NCBI RefSeq assembly: GCF_026072635.1
Contig: NZ_AP023081.1
Location: forward strand, 3,840,501-3,904,500
Length of the DNA: 64,000 nucleotides
Source: Pseudomonas solani
GTDB taxonomy: Bacteria > Pseudomonadota > Gammaproteobacteria > Pseudomonadales > Pseudomonadaceae
Reading direction: 5' to 3'
Below the pieces are notes generated by a model that was given only the letters and a program-made list of their open reading frames with translations, had not been told where the DNA came from and made no database searches. Shown here one piece after another: positions 45,623 through 54,197 of the stretch. Position 1 is the stretch's first letter. Every line of letters begins with the position of its first letter. The position numbers and the translations under genes are program-made.

Positions 45623-46390
45623 TCAGGCCTCCCCCAGATAGGCTTTGATCACATCCGGGTTGCTGCGGATCTGCTCCGGCGTGCCGTCGGCCAGGGGCGT
45701 GCCCTGGTTGATCACGTAGATATGGTCGGAAATGCTCATGACCAGGTGCATGTCGTGCTCGATCAGCAGCACGGTGACGTTGTACTCGTTGCGCAGCAGG
45801 GCGATCAGGGCCTTGAGGTCCTCGGTCTCGCGCGGGTTGAGGCCGGCGGCCGGCTCGTCGAGCATGAGGATGCGCGGGCGCGTCATCATGCAGCGGGCGA
45901 TTTCCAGGCGACGCTGCTGGCCGTAGGCGAGGGTACCCGCCGGGCGGTTGGCGACGTCGGTCAGGTTGACCTGCTCCAGCCAGTGCGCGGCGTAGTCCAT
46001 GGCCTCGCGCTCGCTCTTGCGGAAGCCCGGGGTCTTGAACAGGCCGGCAAGGAAATTGGTGTTGAGGTGACGATGCTGGGCGACCAGCAGGTTCTCGACA
46101 GCGGTCATTTCCTTGAACAGGCGGACGTTCTGGAAGGTACGCACCACGCCCTTGCGGGCGATCTTGTGGCCCGGCAGGCCTTCGATCTGCTCACCGTCGA
46201 GGCGGATGCTGCCGCCGGTGGGCTGGTAGAAGCCGGTCAGGCAGTTGAACACGGTGGTCTTGCCGGCGCCGTTCGGGCCGATCATCGAGACCACCTGTTT
46301 TTCTTGGACGGACAGTGCCACGCCGTTGACGGCCAGGAGGCCGCCGAAACGCATGGAAAGGCCGCTTACTTCCAGGATCGGGCGGCTCAT
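45623..46390 (-). CDS. braF: Branched-chain amino acid ABC transporter ATPase BraF
   Basis: 255-aa ABC ATPase (LivG type). Walker A GPNGAGKTT, signature LAYGQQRRLEIARCMM, Walker B ILMLDEPAAGLNP, followed by LIEHDMHLV. ATG at complement 46388-46390 follows the braE stop by overlap of one base; a GTG one codon upstream is in frame but less likely. Confidence 0.95.
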   Translation of the reverse strand: MSRPILEVSGLSMRFGGLLAVNGVALSVQEKQVVSMIGPNGAGKTTVFNCLTGFYQPTGGSIRLDGEQIEGLPGHKIARKGVVRTFQNVRLFKEMTAVENLLVAQHRHLNTNFLAGLFKTPGFRKSEREAMDYAAHWLEQVNLTDVANRPAGTLAYGQQRRLEIARCMMTRPRILMLDEPAAGLNPRETEDLKALIALLRNEYNVTVLLIEHDMHLVMSISDHIYVINQGTPLADGTPEQIRSNPDVIKAYLGEA

Positions 46391-47645
46391 CACTTCAGCT
46401 CCAGGTGGGGACGTTGCATGGGCAGCAGGCCCTGCGGACGCCAGATCATCATCAGCACCATCAGGGCGCCGAACATCAGCATGCGGTACTCGTTGAATTC
46501 ACGGGCGAGTTCCGGCAGCAGGATCATCACGATCGCGGCGAGGATGATCCCCAGCTGCGACCCCATGCCACCCAGCACGACGATGGCGAGGATGATCGCC
46601 GACTCGATGAAGGTGAAGGACTCCGGGGTCACCAGGCCTTGGCGGGCGGCGAAGAAGCTGCCGGCGAAACCGGCGAAGCAGGCGCCCAGGGTGAATGCGG
46701 AGAGCTTGATGATGGTGGGGTTCATGCCCAGTGCGCGGCAGGCGATCTCGTCTTCCCGCAGCGCTTCCCAGGCACGGCCGATGGGCATGCGCAGGAGGCG
46801 GTTGATCACGAACAGGGTCAGCAGCACCAGCAGCAGGGCGATCAGGTAGAGGAACACCACCTTGTTCACCGAGTTGTAGGCAATGCCGAAGTACTCGTGG
46901 AAGGTCTGCATGCCTTCGGCCGCGCGGCGCTCGAAGGAGAGGCCGAATAGGCTCGGCTTCTCGATGTTGCTGATGCCGTTGGGGCCGCCGGTGATCTCGG
47001 TGAGGTTGCGCAGGAGAATGCGGATGATCTCGCCGAAGCCAAGGGTCACGATGGCCAGGTAGTCACCGCGCAGGCGCAGCACCGGGAAGCCGAGGATGAA
47101 GCCGAAGAAGGCCGCCATCAGGCCGGCGATCGGCAGGCATACCCAGAAGCCCAGGCCGTAGTAGTGCGACAGCAGCGCGTAGCTGTAGGCGCCCACGGCG
47201 TAGAAGCCCACGTAGCCCAGGTCCAGCAGGCCGGCGAGGCCGACCACGATGTTCAGGCCGAGGCCGAGCATCACGTAGATCAGGATCAGGGTGGCGATGT
47301 CCACCGCGCCGCGGGAGCCGAAGAACGGCCAGGCGAGGGCGACCACCACCAGGCCGAGGATGATCCAGCGCTGGGTGGAGGGGAGGGTGAGGAAGTTGCT
47401 GGTTTTGCTAGAAAGCTTCGGCAGCTTCGGCGCGTTTTCCAGGGCACTCGTCAGGCGGGTGCGGAACAACTGCCAGAAGAACATGGCGATGGCGCAACCG
47501 GCGATGGTCCAGAGCACGGCGGGGCTGGCGCCCTGCACCTGCAGGCTGATGCCCACGGTGCTGAGCTTCAGGCCCATCACCGGGTAGGCGACGGCCAGCA
47601 CCAGCAGCGCGCTGAAGAACGCGGTCTTGAGGGATTTCTGGGTGA

Positions 47646-47649
<4 letters not shown>
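46390..47649 (-). CDS. braE: Branched-chain amino acid ABC permease BraE
   Basis: 419-aa inner-membrane permease (LivM type) with about ten TM segments, an N-terminal helix pair beginning KTAFFSALLVLAVAYPVMG, and the coupling loop region AWEALREDEIACRALGMNPT that contacts the ATPases. The start overlaps the braD stop (ATGA). Confidence 0.95.
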
Positions 47650-48569
<920 letters not shown>

Positions 48570-48641
48570 TCCCCAACTCCTCGGGCATCACGTAAAGCGG
48601 CGCTTGTGGCGCAGCGGAGCCCGTAAAACTCGGATAAACAA

Positions 48642-48665
48642 AGCCCACTGCGGGTGCAGTGGGCT
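48642..48665 (-). terminator. Hairpin in the braC-braD spacer (attenuator/partial terminator)
   Basis: Ten-base perfect arms AGCCCACTGC (48642-48651) and GCAGTGGGCT (48656-48665); on the minus strand TTTGTTT follows. It would let excess binding protein BraC be made relative to the membrane subunits, as often seen for such operons. Confidence 0.75.
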
Positions 48666-48685
48666 CTGGGCTTAAGGCGGGAAGC

Positions 48686-49807
48686 TTATTTGGCTTCGGT
48701 TTTGGTGCCGTCCTTGTGCCATTCGTAAACCACGAAGCTGAAGTCCTTCAGATCGCCCTTCTCATCGAAGGAGAGGTTGCCGGTGGGGGTGGCGAAGCTG
48801 TTGGCGCGCAGGGCTGCGGCCACTTTGGCGGTGTCGTCTTCGCCGGCTTTCTTGATGCCTTCGGCAATCACTTGCACGGCGGCGTAGGCCGGGAATACGA
48901 ACGGGCCGGTGGGGTCTTCGTTCTTGGCTTTGAAGGCATCTACCAGGGCCTGGTTCTTCGGATCCTGGTCGAAGGATTTCGGCAGGGTGACCAGCAGGCC
49001 TTCGGAGGCCGGGCCGGCGATGGCCGAGATTTCCTTGTTGCCTACGCCTTCCGGACCCATGAAGCGGGCTTTCAGGCCTTTTTCAGCCGACTGGCGCAGC
49101 AGCAGGCCCAGTTCCGGGTGGTAGCCGCCGTAGTAGACGAAGTCGACGTTGGCTTGCTTCAGCTTGGCGATCAGGGCGGAGAAGTCCTTGTCGCCGGCGT
49201 TGATGCCTTCGAACAGGGCGACCTTGCCGCCTTTGGCTTCCAGGGTCTGCTTCACGGCAGTGGCGATGCCTTCGCCGTACTGCTGCTTGTCGTGGATGAC
49301 GGCGACGGTCTTCGGCTTGATGTGGTCAGCGATGAAGTTGCCGGCGGTCGGGCCCTGCAGGCTGTCCAGGCCGATGGTGCGGAACACCAGTTGGTAGCCA
49401 CGGGAGGTGATTTCCGGGCTGGTGGACGCCGCGGTGATCATCAGGATGCCTTCGTCTTCGTAGATGTCGGACGCGGGCTGAGTGGAGCTGGAGCAGAGGT
49501 GGCCAACAACGTATTTGACGCCGTCGTTGACGATCTTGTTGGCTACGGCGACCGCTTGTTTCGGGTCGCAGGCGTCGTCGTACACCACGCCTTCCAGTTG
49601 AGCGCCGTTCACGCCGCCAGCCTTGTTGATCTGCTCGATCGCCATCTTGGCGCCGATGAATTGCATCTCACCGTACTGGGCAACAGCACCGGTCACCGGG
49701 CCGGCCAGGGCGATCTTGATGGTGTCGGCGGCTACGGAGTAGCTGGCAACACCGGCGAGGGCCATAGCGGCGAACAGTTTGGAAATCTGCTTGGTAGCCT
49801 TGTTCAT
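48686..49807 (-). CDS. braC: Branched-chain amino acid-binding periplasmic protein BraC
   Basis: 373-aa Leu/Ile/Val(/Ala)-binding protein, type I PBP fold. Signal peptide (~1-26: KQISKLFAAMALAGVASYSVAA), then DTIKIALAGPVTGAVAQYG at the mature N-terminus; the Cys pair in DDACDPKQA and GHLCSSSTQP forms the usual disulfide. Delivers ligand to BraD/BraE. Stronger expression than braDEFG is expected because of the following hairpin. Confidence 0.95.
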   Translation of the reverse strand: MNKATKQISKLFAAMALAGVASYSVAADTIKIALAGPVTGAVAQYGEMQFIGAKMAIEQINKAGGVNGAQLEGVVYDDACDPKQAVAVANKIVNDGVKYVVGHLCSSSTQPASDIYEDEGILMITAASTSPEITSRGYQLVFRTIGLDSLQGPTAGNFIADHIKPKTVAVIHDKQQYGEGIATAVKQTLEAKGGKVALFEGINAGDKDFSALIAKLKQANVDFVYYGGYHPELGLLLRQSAEKGLKARFMGPEGVGNKEISAIAGPASEGLLVTLPKSFDQDPKNQALVDAFKAKNEDPTGPFVFPAYAAVQVIAEGIKKAGEDDTAKVAAALRANSFATPTGNLSFDEKGDLKDFSFVVYEWHKDGTKTEAK

Positions 49808-49895
49808 AGTGCTCCACTCTTATGTTTTTCGTTGTTTTTGTCCTGATTGCCTACAGGACAGGGTCCTTTGAACCACCCCGCCATATCCCGCGGCA

Positions 49896-49911
49896 ACTGT
49901 ACCGGTACAGT
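49896..49911. promoter_or_regulatory. Perfect 16-bp palindrome in the braC/DUF2288 divergent intergenic region
   Basis: ACTGTACCGGTACAGT, about 89 bp upstream of the braC start and 196 bp upstream of the DUF2288 gene. Candidate operator; the CTGT-N6-ACAG spacing is 2 bp too short for a Pseudomonas LexA box. The rest of this 299-bp gap shows no gene. Confidence 0.5.
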
Positions 49912-50106
49912 GTAGAGTGCCGATTTGCGGCTTGAAAAGCCGACACATGGGGGCGGAATGTTCCTATGTCGCTAAATCGCAACAAACGTATAGAAAAACG
50001 GCGTGCCCTGGAGTGAGCGGGAGGCGTCAGGCTGGACTTGTGAACAAGATGGCCGGCGTTATCATTGCCCGCCCTGCAACCGTTACCTTTCCACTCAGAG
50101 CAAGCC

Positions 50107-50424
50107 ATGAACGATTCATCAAGCACCCTCTATGCCAAGCTGCTCGGCGAGACCGCCGCCATCACCTGGGAGGAGCTGCAGCCCTTCTTCGCACGGGGCG
50201 CGCTGCTCTGGGTCGAGGGCGCGGAGGATCTGGTCGGCGTCGCCCTGGCGGTGGCCGAGGACGACAAGCCCAAGGTGGCCCAGCTGCTGGGCGCCGGCAG
50301 CCTCGCCAAGGTCGAGGAAAGCCGTGCCGAGGACCTGCTGGCGCGGAACCCGAAGCTGTGGGCCGTGGTGGTGGCGCCCTGGGTGCTGGTCCAGGAGCGC
50401 GACGAGGCGCCGACCCGGCACTGA
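50107..50424 (+). CDS. DUF2288 family protein
   Basis: 105 aa, cytosolic, no membrane segment or catalytic motif. STLYAKLLGETAAITWEELQPFFARGALLWV and LWAVVVAPWVLVQERD at the C-terminus are family-typical. Matches PA1075 next to braC. Start ATG at 50107. Function unknown. Confidence 0.78.
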   Translation: MNDSSSTLYAKLLGETAAITWEELQPFFARGALLWVEGAEDLVGVALAVAEDDKPKVAQLLGAGSLAKVEESRAEDLLARNPKLWAVVVAPWVLVQERDEAPTRH

Positions 50425-50752
50425 TCCCCTGGCATTCCCGCGCGGACGACTCCGTTCGGGAATGCCTCCCTGCTCGATCCCGCCTTTCTAATCCCCTGAC
50501 CCTCCGCACCCGATGCGATATTCGGGGCATGTCCCGCATTCCGGCGTCTGAACGGGCGCACTGCAAGCGTTCGAGCACCCGCTCAAGGACGGGCCTTGGG
50601 GAATTCTTATGCCCTTATATGGCGCGCAGTGTTACCCGTTGCCTCCTTGTGGTGCGTGGCGAGTGGTGGGCGGCACCCCTTTACCTTTTCCGGTGCGTGC
50701 ACGTGTTGACCGTTGGGTTTAGATTGGGCTCCCCGTTTTTCCGGAGCCCTCC
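50425..50752. other. 328-bp intergenic region with no recognised feature
   Basis: Between the DUF2288 gene and the GarR-like gene. I see no convincing ORF, hairpin with T-run, tRNA or repeat copy; presumably promoter for the downstream operon, but no clear -35/-10 pair can be assigned. Confidence 0.4.
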
Positions 50753-51637
50753 ATGACCCTCCCCAGCATCGCCTTCGCCGGCATCGGCCTGATGGGCCTG
50801 CCCATGACCCGCCGCCTGCTCGCTGCCGGCTACCCGCTGTCGGTGTGGAACCGCAGCCCCGACAAATGCGCCCCTCTCGAAACCCTCGGCGCCCGCCGTG
50901 TCGACAGCCCCGCTGCACTTTGCGGCAGCGCCGATATCGTCATGCTCTGCCTGGCCGATACGGCGGTGGTGCGCGAGGTGGTCTTCGGCCCTGGCGGCAT
51001 CGTCGAACGCGCGAAGCCCGGCCAGTTGCTGGTGGATTTCTCCAGCCTGGAGCCCGCCGCCACCCGCGATATGGCCGCCGAACTGGAGCGCCGCAGCGGC
51101 ATGCGCTGGGTGGATGCGCCGGTCTCCGGTGGCACCCCCGGTGCCGAAGCCGGCACCCTGGCGATCATGGCCGGCGGCCGGGTGGAGGATGTCGAGCGGG
51201 TACGCCCGGTCCTCGCCCACCTCGGCCAGCGCCTGACGCGCATGGGCGATGTGGGTGCCGGCCAGGTGACCAAGGTGTGCAACCAGATGATCGTCGCCTG
51301 CAATGCCCTGGTCATCGCCGAAGTGGTGGCCCTGGCGGAGAAGTCCGGTGTCGATGCCAGCCTGCTGGCCCCGGCGCTGGCGGGTGGCTTCGCCGACTCC
51401 AAGCCCCTGCAGATCCTCGCCCCGCAGATGGCCGAGAGCCGCTTCGAGCCGATCAAGTGGCACGTACGCACCCTGCTCAAGGACCTGGACACCGCCGTCA
51501 AGCTGTCCCGCGAGGAGGGCAGCGCTACGCCCATGAGCGGCCTGGCCGCGCAACTGATGCGCCTGCACGGCAGCCAGGGCAACCTGGCGCGTGACCCGGC
51601 GACCCTGGTCGAGATGTATCGCGAGGAGCAGGCATGA
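50753..51637 (+). CDS. garR: NAD(P)-dependent beta-hydroxyacid dehydrogenase, tartronate semialdehyde reductase-like (GarR/GlxR)
   Basis: 294 aa. Dinucleotide loop GIGLMGLPM (10-18); substrate motif DAPVSGG (121-127); catalytic Lys174 in GQVTKVCNQM. This is the 3-hydroxyisobutyrate/tartronate semialdehyde reductase family. Coupled by ATGA to hydroxypyruvate isomerase, which points to reduction of tartronate semialdehyde to glycerate. Alternative: the LtnD-type 4-carbon acid sugar dehydrogenase. Confidence 0.8.
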   Translation: MTLPSIAFAGIGLMGLPMTRRLLAAGYPLSVWNRSPDKCAPLETLGARRVDSPAALCGSADIVMLCLADTAVVREVVFGPGGIVERAKPGQLLVDFSSLEPAATRDMAAELERRSGMRWVDAPVSGGTPGAEAGTLAIMAGGRVEDVERVRPVLAHLGQRLTRMGDVGAGQVTKVCNQMIVACNALVIAEVVALAEKSGVDASLLAPALAGGFADSKPLQILAPQMAESRFEPIKWHVRTLLKDLDTAVKLSREEGSATPMSGLAAQLMRLHGSQGNLARDPATLVEMYREEQA

Positions 51638-52413
51638 AGATCGCCGCCAACCTGTCCATGCTGTTCACCGAGGTGCCGCTGATCGAGCGCATCGGCGCCG
51701 CCGCGCAGGCGGGCTTCGAGGCCGTGGAAATCCAGTTCCCCTACGAGCTGCCGGCCGGCGAGCTGAAGGCCGCGCTGGAGCAGGCCGTCCTGCCGCTGCT
51801 GCTGATCAACCTGCCCGCCGCCGACCTGCTGCAGGGCGGCCCGGGCCTGGCGGCGGTGCCGTCGCGCCAGGACGAATTCGATGCTGCCCTGCGCCAGGTC
51901 TACGCCTACGCGGCGGTGGTCAACCCGCTGTTCGTCAACGTGCTGCCCGGCCGCCTGGCCGAGGGGCTGGACCGCGACACCGCGCTGGCGACCCTGGTGG
52001 CCAACCTGCGCAAGGCCGTCGACACCCTGCACCCGCTGGGTATCCAGGTGCTGGCCGAGGCCATCAACCCCATCGACATGCCGGGCTTCCTGATCAACAC
52101 GCCGGAGCACCTGGATGAGCTGGTGCGCGCCGTCGACCGGCCCAACTTCGCCGCCCAGTTCGACCTCTACCACATGGCCCGCCAGGGGCTGGACGTGGCC
52201 GCCGGCATCCGGCTGCTGGCCGGGCGCATCGGCCATGTGCAGTTCGCCGACAGTCCCGGCCGTGGCGAACCGGGCTCGGGGGCGACGGATTTCCCGCCCT
52301 TGCTCGATGCACTGGACGCGAGCGGCTACGCCGGCTGGCTGGCCGCCGAATACCGGCCGGGCAAGCCGACCGGGGAGTCGCTCGGCTGGCTGCCTACGTT
52401 CAAGGCCCGCTGA
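51634..52413 (+). CDS. hyi: Hydroxypyruvate isomerase family (Hyi/OtnI) TIM barrel
   Basis: 259 aa, AP endonuclease 2-like TIM barrel. N-terminal MKIAANLSMLFTEVPLIERI, then EAVEIQFPYE, the metal-binding EAINPIDMPGFLI, QFDLYHMARQG, and GHVQFADSPGRGEPGSG with AAEYRP at the end. Interconverts hydroxypyruvate and tartronate semialdehyde, or 2-oxo-tetronate forms if OtnI. The glyoxylate carboligase gene usually found with it is absent here. Confidence 0.82.
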   Translation: MKIAANLSMLFTEVPLIERIGAAAQAGFEAVEIQFPYELPAGELKAALEQAVLPLLLINLPAADLLQGGPGLAAVPSRQDEFDAALRQVYAYAAVVNPLFVNVLPGRLAEGLDRDTALATLVANLRKAVDTLHPLGIQVLAEAINPIDMPGFLINTPEHLDELVRAVDRPNFAAQFDLYHMARQGLDVAAGIRLLAGRIGHVQFADSPGRGEPGSGATDFPPLLDALDASGYAGWLAAEYRPGKPTGESLGWLPTFKAR

Positions 52414-52615
52414 AGGGGCTCCGGGGCTGCGGGCCGGCTCACCGCTCCGTTCGGGGCGGGAGCCTGTGAGCAGGACGATTCGGCGGAAGTGTTGGATTGT
52501 CCTACATAAAGCTGGCGAATGTTCGCAGACAGGAACGGTCCGCAAGGTCTAGATTGCGGCTTACAAGCCCGGCAGGCGGTTTGCCTGGCAGATAACAACA
52601 ATCGAGACCGACCCC

Positions 52616-53965
52616 ATGCAGCCTTTGCAGCCTTCCCCCCAGGCGGCGAACGCCTGGCGCGTTCTGTTCCTGCTGTTCCTTGCGAACCTGTTCAATTTCT
52701 TCGACCGCACCATTCCGGCCATCATCATCGAGCCGGTGCGCCATGAGTGGAGCCTCAGCGACTTCCAGCTCGGCCTGATCGGCACGGCCTTCACCCTCGT
52801 CTATGCCATCGCCGGCCTGCCCCTGGGGCGCATGGCCGACACCGGCTCGCGCAAGAAGATCATGGGCTGGGGCCTGGCGGTGTGGAGCGGCCTCACGGCG
52901 GTCAACGCCCTGGCCTGGAATTTCTGGAGCTTCCTGCTGATCCGCATGGGCGTCGGCATTGGCGAGGCCAGCTACGCGCCGGCCGCCAACTCGCTGATCG
53001 GCGACCTGTTCCCGGCCAACAAGCGCGCCCGCGCCATGGGCATCTTCATGCTCGGCCTGCCGCTGGGCCTGGTGCTGGCCTTCTTCACCATCGGCGCCAT
53101 GGTCCAGGCCTTCGGCAGCTGGCGCGCGCCCTTCGTCATCGCCGCCATCCCGGGGCTGATCCTGGCGCTGTTCATGTTCTTCATCAAGGAACCGGCCCGT
53201 GGCGCGGCGGAGTCGGTCAAGGTCGACCTTTCGCCTGTGGATAAACCCTTGCGCCGGGTCCTGGCCATCCGCACCTTCTGGTGGCTGACCCTGGCGGGCC
53301 TCACCTTCAACTTCGCCACCTACGCCTGCAACTCCTTCATGGTGCCGATGCTGCAACGCTACTTCCTGCTGCCGCTGCAGAGCGCGGCCGTGGCCACCGG
53401 GATTATCTGCGGCGTCACCGGGCTGATCGGCCTCACCGTCGGCGGCTGGCTGGCGGACAAGGCCCACGAGAAATCCGAGCGCGGCCGCCTGCTGCTGGCC
53501 ACCGGCAGCATGCTGGTCGCCACCCTCGCCACCGGTTTCGCACTGTTCTCCGGACGCATCGAGATCGGCCTGTTCGTGGGCGTGTTCAGCATCGGCTGGC
53601 TGTTCGCCTACACCTTCTATACCTGCGTCTACACCGCCATCCAGGACGTGATCGAACCGCGCCTGCGGGCCACCGCCATGGCGCTGTTCTTCGCCGGCCT
53701 CTACCTGCTCGGCGGCGGCCTCGGCCCGGTGGTCGTAGGCCTGCTCTCCGACCACTTCGCCCACGCCGCGATGTACGCCGCCGGCGCCAGCGAGATGACC
53801 GAGCAGTTCAAGGCCATCGGCCTGCACGACGCCATGTACCTGATCCCCGTGGCCCTGGGCCTGACCATGCTGGCGCTGTTCCAGGCCGCCCGCTGCTTCG
53901 GCCGCGATGCCCGCAGCATGCGTGCGGGGCTGGAGACGGGCAGCGTCAACGCGGTGCCGGCCTGA
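52616..53965 (+). CDS. MFS transporter, Spinster-like
   Basis: 449 aa with 12 TM helices. N-terminal LFLANLFNFFDRTIPAIIIEPVRHEW and FTLVYAIAGLPLGRMADTGSRKK (A-motif loop), GVGIGEASYAPAANSLI. Resembles Spinster (Spns)/hexuronate-type MFS carriers. Substrate unknown; it is not clearly linked in function to the upstream reductase/isomerase pair, 202 bp away. It starts at ATG 52616. Confidence 0.8.
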   Translation: MQPLQPSPQAANAWRVLFLLFLANLFNFFDRTIPAIIIEPVRHEWSLSDFQLGLIGTAFTLVYAIAGLPLGRMADTGSRKKIMGWGLAVWSGLTAVNALAWNFWSFLLIRMGVGIGEASYAPAANSLIGDLFPANKRARAMGIFMLGLPLGLVLAFFTIGAMVQAFGSWRAPFVIAAIPGLILALFMFFIKEPARGAAESVKVDLSPVDKPLRRVLAIRTFWWLTLAGLTFNFATYACNSFMVPMLQRYFLLPLQSAAVATGIICGVTGLIGLTVGGWLADKAHEKSERGRLLLATGSMLVATLATGFALFSGRIEIGLFVGVFSIGWLFAYTFYTCVYTAIQDVIEPRLRATAMALFFAGLYLLGGGLGPVVVGLLSDHFAHAAMYAAGASEMTEQFKAIGLHDAMYLIPVALGLTMLALFQAARCFGRDARSMRAGLETGSVNAVPA

Positions 53966-54078
53966 GGCCTATGTCTTGTGGATAAGGGCGGCGTTCCCTG
54001 AATGCCGTCTAGCCGGCGTGGGAGCGAATTCATTCGCGATGAACCCTGGCGCAAGGCCCTTCCTGTAACTCCGCTCGA

Positions 54079-54108
54079 TGGGTTTCGCTTCGCTCTACCC
54101 ATCCTACG
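54079..54108. repeat. REP-like 30-mer, second copy
   Basis: One mismatch relative to 44742-44771 (T for G at position 12). It lies just upstream of the bidirectional terminator at 54153. Confidence 0.6.
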
Positions 54109-54152
54109 AGATGACCAGCCTACAGGCGCCGAAGCGGTTATGTAGGGCAAAG

Positions 54153-54178
54153 AAAAAGCGCGCCGAAGCGCGCTTTTT
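54153..54178. terminator. Bidirectional terminator between MFS gene and rapA
   Basis: Eleven-base arms AAAAAGCGCGC (54153-54163) and GCGCGCTTTTT (54168-54178) with a CGAA loop. A- and T-tails serve convergent genes. Confidence 0.88.
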
Positions 54179-54197
54179 CATTTCCCGCGAACCTCGA

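Noticed and set aside
49896..49911. Reading the palindrome upstream of braC as a LexA (SOS) box
   Set aside because: CTGT-N6-ACAG is two bases shorter than the CTGT-N8-ACAG LexA consensus.
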